The notes beneath the pieces are model-generated. The model searched no databases, was not told the DNA's origin, and was given only the letters and a program-made list of their open reading frames with translations. From Selaginella moellendorffii (Eukaryota > Streptophyta > Lycopodiopsida > Selaginellales > Selaginellaceae): a stretch of 64,000 nucleotides of DNA. The position numbers were made by a program, and so were the translations under genes. Position 1 is the first letter of the stretch; each line of letters begins with the position of its first letter. The stretch lies in NCBI RefSeq assembly GCF_000143415.4, contig NW_003314265.1, positions 412,254 to 476,253 of the forward strand, in the 5' to 3' direction. Of this stretch, positions 45,031-54,760 are shown piece after piece.

Positions 45031-46056
45031 ATGTTTGTCAAGGTAGGGCATCCCGCGGATCTCAACAAGAACACAGAGTGGTTCCAGTACCCTGGAATCT
45101 GGACGACCTACATCCTCATCATCTTCTTGTCATGGCTTTTGGTGCTATCGCTGCTGGGATGCTCCGTGGGAACGGCATGGACGATTGTCAATCTGGTCCA
45201 CTTTGGAGTAAGCCTTCGATTTTTTGTTCCCCTCTTTGGTTTTTTTTTCTTGTTTCTATGGTTTTTTCTAAGATCACGGGAAAATGCGTGCGTAGGTGAC
45301 GTACAATTTCTTCCACTGGAAGAAGGGGACGCCGTTTGCCGAGGACCAAGGCCTGTATAGCAAATTGACGTGGTGGGAGCAAATGGATCACGGGCGGCAG
45401 CTCACGCGGAACCGCAAGTTCTTGATGGTGGTGCCAGTGGTCCTGTAAGTTTTCTCTTGGTCTTGCTTTCTTTCGATCGAGCTCTATCTTGTCTCACGCA
45501 GTGAAAGTCACTTGTTCTTTCTTGATCCATTCCATTTCTTTCGAGCGAGCTCTATCTTGTCTCACGCAGTGAAAGTCACTTGTTCTTTTTTGATCCATTC
45601 CATTTCTTTCGAGCGAGCTCTATCTTGTCTCACGCAGTGATCTTGCTTGATCCATTCCATTGCTTTCAAGCGACTCACGCAGTGAAAGTCTCTTGTTCTT
45701 ACTTATTCCATTGCTTCCGAGCGAGTTCTATCTTTTCACGCGGTGAAAGTCTCTTGATCCATTCCATTGCTTTCGAGCGAGAGCTCTATCTTGTCACGCA
45801 TTGTTCTTACTTGATCTTCGAGCGAGCTCTATCTTCTCATGCAGTGAAGTCTCTTGTTCTTGCCATTGCTTTCGAGCGAGCTCTCACGCAGTGAAACTCT
45901 TTTTCCTCTAGGTATCTCATCGCGTCCCACACCACGGACTACAAGAACCCGTTCCTCCTCCTCAACACCATCGCGGTGCTCGTGCTCGTCATCGCAAAGC
46001 TTCCTCACATGCACAAGGTTCGCATACTTGGCATCAACGCTGACTATCCAACTTAG
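45031..46056 (+). CDS. ORM: ORMDL-family protein
   Basis: Three exons (45031-45207, 45296-45444, 45912-46056) encode 156 residues, the normal ORMDL size. The sequence tracks the family throughout: DLNKNTEWFQYPGIWTTYIL, GCSVGTAWTIVNLVHFG, TYNFFHWKKGTPFAEDQGL, WWEQMDHGRQLTRNRKFL, YLIASHTTDYKNPF and MHKVRILGIN. ORMDL proteins are ER membrane subunits that restrain serine palmitoyltransferase and so set sphingolipid synthesis. Intron 2 is unusually long for this genome (467 bp) because it carries a minisatellite. The gene diverges from the CPBP gene and converges with the MYB gene, with about 170 bp between stops. Confidence 0.95.
45460..45905. repeat. Degenerate ~60-bp minisatellite in ORMDL intron 2
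   Basis: The words TTCGAGCGAGCTCTATCTTG, CTCACGCAGTGAAAGTC and TTGATCCATTCCATT recur six to seven times in order with variable truncation. It fills almost the whole intron. Confidence 0.85.
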
Positions 46057-46226
46057 CGACGAACACACAAGCTTTTAGTTTTTAGTAAGAGCGCTTGTAC
46101 ATGACACAGCATATGTATAAGATGAAGCTTTCATGTTTCTTTTCGAAACCATTCTTCGATCAAACTTTTAACCTAGCTCTATCTAAGCCTCGAAAAACAA
46201 AAGAGAATGAGAAAAAAATCTCCTCG

Positions 46227-48296
46227 TCACCTTGAACATATCTTCTTGCTTTGCCTTCCGATCGTTTCCGTGACTTCATTTATCTCCAGATCTTCGCCAT
46301 TCTTTCGTTTGCCTCGTATCTTCTCCAATCTAGCAGCTCGCATCTCCCTTCCATCTTGCCACTCATCTTCAAGATCCACGTCCACCGTCTTCCGGCCTCG
46401 CGGCTTTCGTTGCCGAGGACGCTTTGCCTGTGAATCCTCCACTCTCCCGGCCCTCGTTCTAGCCCGCTTCTTGCAACCACCACTACCGAAATCCTTCTCA
46501 CTGGTAACGTCCACCATCGAGTTTCGTCTACAGCGCTCAACTCCTGGCTTTCCGGGACTCTCGAGATCTTCCTCCAGCTCTTCGTCCAGCTCGAAGCTAC
46601 TAGCTTCAGCGTCTTGGCCAGGATCGTCACTCCCCGGGGGCAATTGCAAGACAGTGTCACCACTCTCCACCAGGAGGATGTCGCTCACTTCCAGCCCCGG
46701 CCGCTCTTTCTTCCTCTTGGAGAATCGGGGCAGCAGCGTTTTCTTGAGCACCACCTCCCTGTGGAAACTCTCCTTGCTCTCGGGATGCAAAGCCATCCAC
46801 CGCCGCCAGCACTGGTTGTCCGTTCTCGGCGACATCACCTCCGCCACCGACGACCACTTATGCATCCCAAACTTCTCCACCGCCTCCTCCAGCTTCTCGT
46901 CCTCCTCCGGACTCCACATATCGAAGCTCAGATTTGGATCCAAAACGTTCCGCCACCTCTCTCGGCACTGCGTCTCTGACCGGCCGGGGACGTGAGCCGC
47001 GACGGACTTCCACTGGTGAGGCCCGCACACCATCACGGCACACTTGAGGCGCTTGTCCTCCTCCAGCGACCATCGCCCGCGCTTCTTCCCCCTCAAAACT
47101 TCTTTCCACCTGTGCATCGCTTGCTGCCCGGTTCTTCCCTCCAGGCACGCCGCTACGTTCTGCCAGTCCTTCTCGCCACACATGTCCACCGCCAGCTTGA
47201 GCTGCTCGTCATCCTCCCGGCTCCACTCTCTCAGCGATAAGTTGGCGTTCAAGCTCCTTTGGTACCGGATCAAACACTGCGCTGGAGTTCTGTAAGTCCC
47301 CAGCTTCTCGGCCACACTCTCCCACTGAGCGAAGCCAAACTCCTTGGCAATGCCCAGCAGCTGGAGGTCCTCGGCTTTGCTCCAGGGCCCGTGGTTGATG
47401 AGCTTGTCCTCGAAGTTGATCCACCTGGCCTTGCACTCCTTGGCCGTTCTAGCCGGAAGCGAGCCCCTGGAGACGATCTCCCAGTCCACCACATCGATCA
47501 GGTTCCTCACCTCCGCATCCGAGATGTTGTCGATCTCCTTCTCGCGCTCTTCCAGAGAGACTCCTGTTTTCAAGTCCAGGACCACCGCTTCCATAGCCTG
47601 GACAAGGAGATGCTGCTGGACTTGCATCTTTACCGTGCTGTGCAGGGCCTCGCTCTCCTTGGGCGACCAGCTTTTCGAGCACCTGACGCTGTTCTTGAGC
47701 TCCCGGAAGTTGTCCACGTCCTTGTTCTTCTCGGGCCCGGCCACGACTCGGTGCTTCTTGAGCCTGGAAGTGGAGTAGCTTAAGGTGGCCAGGGACGCGA
47801 CGAACCTCGCAACGCAGCCCCGGTCGAAAGCTCGCCGGTTGCAGTGCTTCTCGAATCCCATGAGCGTCTTGACGCGCCTCTGGATCTCGGCGTTCTCCTT
47901 TTTTCTTTCCTCCACTCGCAGAAGCAAGTTACGAAGATGTTCTTGGCACTGCTTGTTCTTGTCGAGAGAATGCTGGAGGAGCTGCGAGTTGTAGTCCAGT
48001 ACCTGGGTTTCCTGCTGTTCCACACCTTGAGTTTCTTGCTGCTCATCCAGTCCCTGAATTGGCTGCTGCTCCACCCCACTGCTTTCCACTTCCAATCGCT
48101 TCTTACCCTCGATCTTCTCACAGACGCTCCGCAAGGACTGCAAAACGGCCTCGTCCGCCGCCTCTCCGTCTTCCTCTCCTCCGTCCTCGTCCGCCGGATC
48201 TCCGTCCTCGTCTTCCAGGAATCCATGGCGGGCCACAAACGCACACAGCTCCTCATCATCTACCAGATCATCATCACCAGCATCATCACTTTCCAT
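46227..48296 (-). CDS. SNAPC4: Four-repeat MYB protein, SNAPc subunit 4-like (MYB4R type)
   Basis: A single exon encodes 689 residues. The N-terminus is very acidic (ESDDAGDDDLVDDEELC). A coiled-coil region (about 120-170) follows, then MYB-like repeats from about residue 220: a degenerate half repeat, then GPWSKAEDLQLLGIAKEFGF, EWSREDDEQLKLAVDMCGEK, GRWSLEEDKRLKCAVMVCGP and MWSPEEDEKLEEAVEKFGMH, each closed by an RCxxRW-type or similar helix. The tail is basic with nuclear-localisation-like KKRAR and KRPRQRKPRGRK. This 4R architecture is that of SNAPC4/SNAP190 and plant MYB4R, which bind the proximal sequence element of snRNA promoters. Function is inferred from architecture. The gene converges with ORMDL. 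Confidence 0.87.
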   Translation of the reverse strand: MESDDAGDDDLVDDEELCAFVARHGFLEDEDGDPADEDGGEEDGEAADEAVLQSLRSVCEKIEGKKRLEVESSGVEQQPIQGLDEQQETQGVEQQETQVLDYNSQLLQHSLDKNKQCQEHLRNLLLRVEERKKENAEIQRRVKTLMGFEKHCNRRAFDRGCVARFVASLATLSYSTSRLKKHRVVAGPEKNKDVDNFRELKNSVRCSKSWSPKESEALHSTVKMQVQQHLLVQAMEAVVLDLKTGVSLEEREKEIDNISDAEVRNLIDVVDWEIVSRGSLPARTAKECKARWINFEDKLINHGPWSKAEDLQLLGIAKEFGFAQWESVAEKLGTYRTPAQCLIRYQRSLNANLSLREWSREDDEQLKLAVDMCGEKDWQNVAACLEGRTGQQAMHRWKEVLRGKKRGRWSLEEDKRLKCAVMVCGPHQWKSVAAHVPGRSETQCRERWRNVLDPNLSFDMWSPEEDEKLEEAVEKFGMHKWSSVAEVMSPRTDNQCWRRWMALHPESKESFHREVVLKKTLLPRFSKRKKERPGLEVSDILLVESGDTVLQLPPGSDDPGQDAEASSFELDEELEEDLESPGKPGVERCRRNSMVDVTSEKDFGSGGCKKRARTRAGRVEDSQAKRPRQRKPRGRKTVDVDLEDEWQDGREMRAARLEKIRGKRKNGEDLEINEVTETIGRQSKKICSR

Positions 48297-48299
48297 TCT

Positions 48300-49550
48300 C
48301 TTTGAAGGGAAGAGGGGGCGCTCACCTCATGCCATCGCCGCGCTACAAAAGCCCTAGCCAAAGGTAAAAGACCTAAACATTCAAAGGAATATTCATCTGA
48401 ACATTTCATTTTAATTTAATTTTTAATATTTTTTAATTTTAATTTTGTTTAATTATAAAGTGTTTGTAATTAATCATTTAACCAAATCTACTAATGATGA
48501 AAATTAAATAATATATTATTTAATATATTTTGTTTTCTTTTTAAAAATTATAATTAAAATCTAAATATATAACAAGATATGTATACTAACAGTATAATAA
48601 TAATTATGATTATAATTTTTTAAGTTAAAAACTAAATTATTTATACCAACACTTTTAAAATGTTTTGATTAACAAATTTTATATAAAAATTTTAACTAAT
48701 TAAATAGCATCAATAGTAATGCTTCTATCTCTCCACTTGAATATTTATCTAAAGCATTAAAGTATAAAAATGAATAATGTTGAAATGAACAAAGAAATTA
48801 TGATTTTTATTTCTATATTATTTTTGACAACATTGTGATTAAAATTGTGAAAGCCCCCTATATTTATCACAAACAATATATTTTGAAGTAAGACTATTAT
48901 AAAATATGTTATTTTATACATGTGTTATGAGAATAAATTCAATCAACATATACACTAAGTTATTAATGTCACACTTTTTAATTATTAATTACAGATTTAT
49001 TCTTATTTCTTTAATATTAATATTTTATTTTAAAAAGCTAATGAATTGTTTTCTTGCAATTATAAAGTTTTTTTTTTAAGACTATACTATTCCTGAATTA
49101 AAAACTATAAAAGGAAATATAAAGGAAATACATACTAAATCTTGAAGTGGGCATTTTAAATATGGTTTACATTATAAATGTATTATCATTTTACTATATA
49201 ACATATATTTAAATATCAAGATGTATCAAATTCTTAATTAGCAAATATAAGGTCCTATTATTATTATTAGAATAGTGGGATTTCAGTAGTTCAATCCATT
49301 TCTATATATATGCTTGGGTTTTTGGGCTAATTGAATATAGAAATTCATGTAATCCATACAATCAGATTTATAAATTTAGCTTTTGCATGATTTAAATCTC
49401 CTTTATTCTTATAATTTCTTTTCATTTATTCTCTTTTATTTTTCTAGCTTTTTAGAGTAGCACTTAGTGCAGTTGCTCAATGCTATGTAGTAGCAGTTAA
49501 ACAATCAAACTTAATTAATAATGATATTTATACATAGTATAACTCTTTTT
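48300..49550. other. Very AT-rich intergenic DNA
   Basis: A long A+T-dominated stretch with no supported frame, tRNA or clear repeat boundary. The first ~100 bp probably contain the promoter of the MYB gene. Confidence 0.4.
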
Positions 49551-50454
49551 GGTTTTGCTGCTAATCCTCACATTTGGTTAAAGTTTTTCTATGAGAATTT
49601 TGAGGATGATGTGTATTATTAATTCAATCACTTTATGGTGATTGCCACCTATGATTCTTGGGATGATGTTCAAAGTCTACTTAAGTTTCCCATATATATC
49701 AAAAAGATATTATTATGGTGGTATAATTGTTTGAATGTGGCCACTCCTGTGGATTAAAGCCTTCTTTCAAACATTTTCAAACACGAATTTTGGATATGTT
49801 GATAAATGTGATGATGATTTCCAACAATTGCATCATCTATTAAAGGCCATTTAAATTAATTATGCAATATAATGTTTACTTCCAAAGTTTTTTGCTTCAT
49901 GCAAAGCTAAATATGTAAGATTGAATCAAATTAAAAATATTGTGATTATCACTTCATCAAAATCTTATAAAACTTGTGCATGCACTTACCCCAACTAATC
50001 CTTTGTAATACTTTTCAACTGGCACAATGCTATGAAACACTTCTCTCACTTATCATTTTAGCTATTTTGCCATGTTTGGAAAGCAATATTGCATTTGAGC
50101 AAGGATGTTAAAAATAAATGATTTAGGGGTGACTGATTTAACCATAAAATTTGATGATTCTGATGATCTGTAAATAAAATTTAGAAGTGAATTAGGACAA
50201 GGTGAAAGAGTTCTTCAATAAGTCTAAATGGGAGATGTTATCTTTGTGTGGGTGATTTTTCTATCAAGTAATTGACAAAACACATTAATGCTTTTATGGA
50301 GGAGAGTGATGAATTTTCTCATAAACATATTAGTCTATATAATGCATTTGAGAAGGAGGTTGAGTGGGCACAAGCTAGAAGAGCACTTGGGCAGAGGCCA
50401 CTTCCAGTATTTATAGCAGGTAATAGGGTGAATCAATACATTTCAATTGGTTGA
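49551..50454 (+). pseudogene. Gag-like retroelement remnant
   Basis: A frame from 49551 reads FAANPHIWLKFFYENFEDD, stop, then FNHFMVIATYDSWDDVQSL and LKFPIYIKKILLWWYNCL. This resembles the retrotransposon gag pattern of a short folded domain ending in a WWY. After several broken stretches, 50272-50454 is open again (HINAFMEESDEFSHKHIS). The similarity is weak and no zinc knuckle, protease or LTR was recognised. Confidence 0.35.
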
Positions 50455-51548
50455 TATTAAATATCAAATGAATTTTCACCTCAATTAGTAGTCATGTTTG
50501 ATATAGCTGTGGATGATAAACCAAGAGTATGAGCAGATTACCAATACATTATAGTTTCTGTCATATGTTATCTTAGAATTGTTGTATTGCTATGATTTGC
50601 TTTCTAGATGGACCCTGATGTATGAGCATTCTGCAAGAATATCTAAAGAATTTGGCACAATAACTAAAGAGATCTTCATACTAGTTTTTAGCATCCAAGT
50701 ACAATGGCCAGTTATATCTAAATAAGCATCTTGGCTACTGTCCTGCTTGAAGGAGAAGATGGACCATGCTTGGCTGCAGGATTTAAGTTGTAGTCGTTGC
50801 TCCAGCTCTCCAGCCTCACCTCCAGCTGCTAGACAAAACAAGAACTCATTTGGTCATGATCCTTCCATTGCTTCTCAAGTGTGGCATTCATCATCGTCCA
50901 GGTGACAAGTCATTTCTCGTATGGTTTGGCCCAAGATGGTGTCAAAAGCCCTAAAAATTCAAAAGAAATCTTCGCGCGTTCTTTAAAGAGTTCGTTCCGA
51001 TCGATTTGCGGAGAGGAAAAATAAAAAAGAACAAGGATATAAGCGTCGCGTCCACCTCAACTTGGCAAAATATGTACAGCCCGTTTAGAAAGTAACCAGT
51101 CCCTATGATGATGTCGACTTCGAGAGCTGTAACGTTTCCACCATCTCCATCCAAAACAAAAAAAAATGCCACCACCAGCACCGTCACCGCTACCACCACC
51201 ACTGTCCCAAAACTTTCACCACCATCACCACCACCACCGTCGTCGCCGCGCCTTCCATCCCCCAGCGTCAATCCTACGTCTCTCTCTCTCCGCCACCACA
51301 GTAACAGAGGAATCCCCTCCGCCACCAAAGTAGCCGATGAGTTCTCTCCTGCGCCACCGAAGTAGCCAATGAGTCCTCTCCTCCGCCACCACACCACAGT
51401 AGCCGATGAGTCCTCTCCTCCGCAGCCGATGAATCCTTTCCTCCGCCACCGCAGTAGCCAACGAATCCTCTACCACAGTAGCCGATGAATCCTCCCCACC
51501 AGAAACATCAAAAAGCCTACCGCCACCACCGTCACAAAACCTCTTTTA
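50455..51548. other. Intergenic region with a CCTCCGCCACC-type repeat
   Basis: No gene is supported. From about 51290 to 51490 a ~30-bp degenerate tandem repeat (GCCGATGAGTCCTCTCCTCC with CGCCACC, five to six copies) lies just downstream of the C2H2 zinc-finger gene, with CACCAC runs before it. Open frames here reflect the repeat. Confidence 0.5.
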
Positions 51549-54157
51549 TCACTGCTTCTTGGGCAAGTATCTCTGCTCGGACGCCTTGCCCTTCTTCCAC
51601 TTGTTGGAGCCTGCCTTCTTGTTGCAAGTCCCGTTCCTGCCGTCGAGCCGCTTCTCCTCCTCTCCCTTCACCCCGCCGCGCAAACCCAAAACGTTGCCGC
51701 CGCTGGACGACTCCTCTGCGTTGCCAGCTTCCAGGTTCCCTACGCTCGCTACGCCGCCCGACTCTAAAGAATTTCCTACACTTCCTGCTACTTCACTGGC
51801 GTCTGGAGCCTCCTCCTTGTCAGCTTCACCATTTCCGGCCTTGTCCACCTCCGGATGACCGTCAACACCACCTTCTGGGCCAGCTTCCAGTTTCTGAACC
51901 TCAGGCGTCTCACCATCGGCCAGTGACTCCTCCAGGACCGCGAAAACCACTGCCTCTGGATCTGATATAGCCTTGCGCCATCCTGGAAAGAAAGAGCGTT
52001 TAGACGAGTCGTGACACAGAACTTAGAACTTACTGTCAACGAGGAACGCCATGCATGCCTCCGCCACCCTGGCAAACTCTTGCTCGTCACCTGTTGCCGT
52101 GGCCTCGCATTCAGCACTTGCTGGCGTCTGATTCTCCAACGAGCACTCCTCAGCCGCTGGCATTTCGTCCTCCGCCGCTTTAGTACCACCGTCGCCTTTC
52201 GAGCTCACGGGCGTCAGCAGCTCTTTCTCCAAGGAGTCAAAACGCTGGGAAGACGGCCTCAAAGCTTCCAATGCACGGGCATTGAGCGGTATGCTCAAGG
52301 TGCCAATCATAAGCTCCTCTTGGTCCAGATACAGTTGGTCCTGATGAACAACTCGAGAATCATCGAGTCCTTCAGCATTTGGAACCTGCTCCGCTTCACC
52401 TGCGCCAGTGAGCTTCTCGCCTGGTATGGTCTCTCCTTGAGCGTGGTCGTTGAGGATTCCATCAGGATTGCTGTCAGCTTCTATAGCAGTAGAGGCGTCG
52501 CAAACATTGTCTGCATTGTTCTTTCTCGTCCAGCAAGTGTAGCCGTTTGCTCCGACATTCGCACCTCTGTTGCCCCTCGTATATCTTGGCTTGTACTTCG
52601 GAAAACTCGACTGCTTCTGTTCAGCTTGAGTGTGAACAACAAAGCGCCTCCGCTGGGGCCTGCTGACGGTAAACTCTTCCTGGGAATTGTCGGGTTCCTC
52701 TGCCCACCTAGCAGTACCGGTTTCAACCTTCTCTACATCTGAATCCTCGGCGCCCGTAGCTAAAGAAGAAAATCCACCAACTGCTGCGGATTCTACGTCC
52801 TGCTGTAAGTCGGTGTCGTCGTTTTGTATGCCAGTGTCGGGTGGATTACCTCCAGCTCTCTTCTCCCTTTGCCTTTGCTTTTTTAGACGCTTCCTTTCCA
52901 GTTCCCTCTCGCGCCTAACAGAAACCATGCCCGTTCAGATATATATACATATATATAACAAAAATATCAAGATCGTTACTTCTTCTGAGCAGCTTCCTCT
53001 TCTTCGACGAGGGCTCTCTGGATGTCAAGCGCTTTCTTATCCTTTTCCGCATTCCAAGCTTTCACCTGAACAACAAACCATCACCGTTTTGATACAAAAG
53101 CCAGCAGACAGTACCAAGTTATCCTCGATGAGAAAAGCCAAAGTTGCTATAGCGTTCTTCTCTTCTCCATGTGGAGGGTCCTTTTGATACACGTAACGTG
53201 CCACAGCCACACTCGTCCCACCGATCAGGAAAGTCTTCTCACTTGCGTCGTCCAATACTTTGAACAGAACCTCGGAAGGCACATTTGCTGCGGCATTGAC
53301 CCGTATATCTTCCTGAAGTGCGACGTATGCCAGTGACAAAGCCATGAAAGTTTTGACAGCCTTACCAGTTGTCTTCCAGCTCTGAAGTACGCCTGTGTCA
53401 GGTATGCAACACCGGACATCTGCATGTGTTTTTGTAGGGCCTGCTCGATATTAGTCCCAGTAATCTCCTGCAGCTAGCTTTTAGTCCCAGATTCAAGAAC
53501 CAATAACAAAGAGACTTACATCTACCCGGGAAGACTTCAAGGAGAGGATCTCAGAAGCTTGGGCTGGAGATAACTGCAACAAGTCAAAGTATGATCAGTA
53601 CCTCCGGGAACGTAAGCTATTAGCGCACGAAACACCTGCGCCCAGAATTGGCCAATGGCATCCCTTTGCTTCGACAGCTCGTCCTGCACAAACTCAATAC
53701 TCAAGCCTTGTATTCAGCAAAACGAACCAAAGAAAAAGAGAAAGGAAACAGAGCTTCGTACTCACCTTGTCTGGATGGAGTGTTTTCCGATGAAATCTCA
53801 TGTGCCGACGACAATTGAAAGGAGAGAAAAACTCCCGGACGCACTTGTCGCATTTGTGTGTCTGGATACCCGTGGGTACGAACCATGTTGTTGGAAACAA
53901 ACCTATAAGGAATTAAACAAGATGAGCGAGATGAAATAAATGACACGGACTCTCCTAAACCTCTCCAACTATCACTCACCATTCAACTCATAATCTCCTC
54001 GCAGCAACGCTAAGAATGCCTGGGGTACTCTAAGCAACTTAAACCCATTCCCCAATCCAGATACTCCCCTCTCCACACCCACACCCGACCACAGGCTTTC
54101 CGATCTACTATCCCCTCTCAATCCCTGGGGCAACTTACCTTCCCCGAAGCGATCCAT
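51549..54157 (-). CDS. Plant C2H2 zinc-finger protein (NST1-like annotation group)
   Basis: Nine exons (54157-53980, 53902-53766, 53683-53636, 53573-53520, 53467-53366, 53312-53115, 53065-52980, 52914-52034, 51982-51549) encode 705 residues. The N-terminus holds VPQAFLALLRGDYELNG and one classical C2H2 finger (CDKC, 12 residues, HMRFH), then QFWAQLSPAQASEIL. A helical region (EDIRVNAAANVPSEVLFKVL) and a charged coiled coil (RERELERKRLKKQRQREK) come next. A long acidic low-complexity region follows, and the basic C-terminus ends NKWKKGKASEQRYLPKKQ. Plants carry conserved relatives often labelled stress-response NST1-like, without an established molecular role. A nuclear location is likely from the finger and basic tail. 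I know no specific function. Confidence 0.85.
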
Positions 54158-54679
54158 GCCTCGGCAAGACCTCTGGAAGCGCTGGATTTCTTGCGAAAAT
54201 ATGCCCGAGTAGGGTCAGCTTTGGCCCAGCGCCGTCGCGGAATCATCATCACTCGGCGAAATCCGCGATAGCTTGCGAAGAACAGTGTCGGAAGTGTCGA
54301 GCTTCATCGCGGCGTCATCGGCTGGGGGCCTAGGACAAATATTTCCAGCTATCCGAGAGAAAAGATCGAGGAAATGAGGAGAAAGGAAATGCGATCACAG
54401 CATTCACGATACCTGGGAGAAAAATCCGGACTCCGCAAACCTAGCCGGAGCATCGTCTCCCTGTCATGAAAGAAGCGGAGTAAAGGCGCCACGAGCGGTG
54501 GGATCGATCGATCGAGCGCCTCTCAAACCTAACCCTATTCCAGAGGAAGCACGCCAACAAAGTTTTAAGCAATGCTAGAGAATGCTAGAGAATATGCCAC
54601 TTCCCGCCCAAAATGATTTCTTCGTCTTCTATATATCATACAAACAAACAGTCACCTCTCTCTTTTCTTTTCTTTGCTC

Positions 54680-54745
54680 TTCTCTTTCTCTCGCTCTATC
54701 TCTCTCTATCTCTCTCTCTCTTCTCTCACTCTCCCTCACTCAGCT
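54680..54745. repeat. CT-rich microsatellite
   Basis: A CTCTCT/CTTT-rich tract between the C2H2 gene's 5' end and the NAT gene's stop. It may lie in the upstream region of the C2H2 gene. Confidence 0.6.
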
Positions 54746-54760
54746 CGCTCGCTCGATAGC

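Noticed and set aside
47259-47783. Plus-strand frame of 174 codons
   Set aside because: Antisense of the GC-rich, intronless MYB gene.
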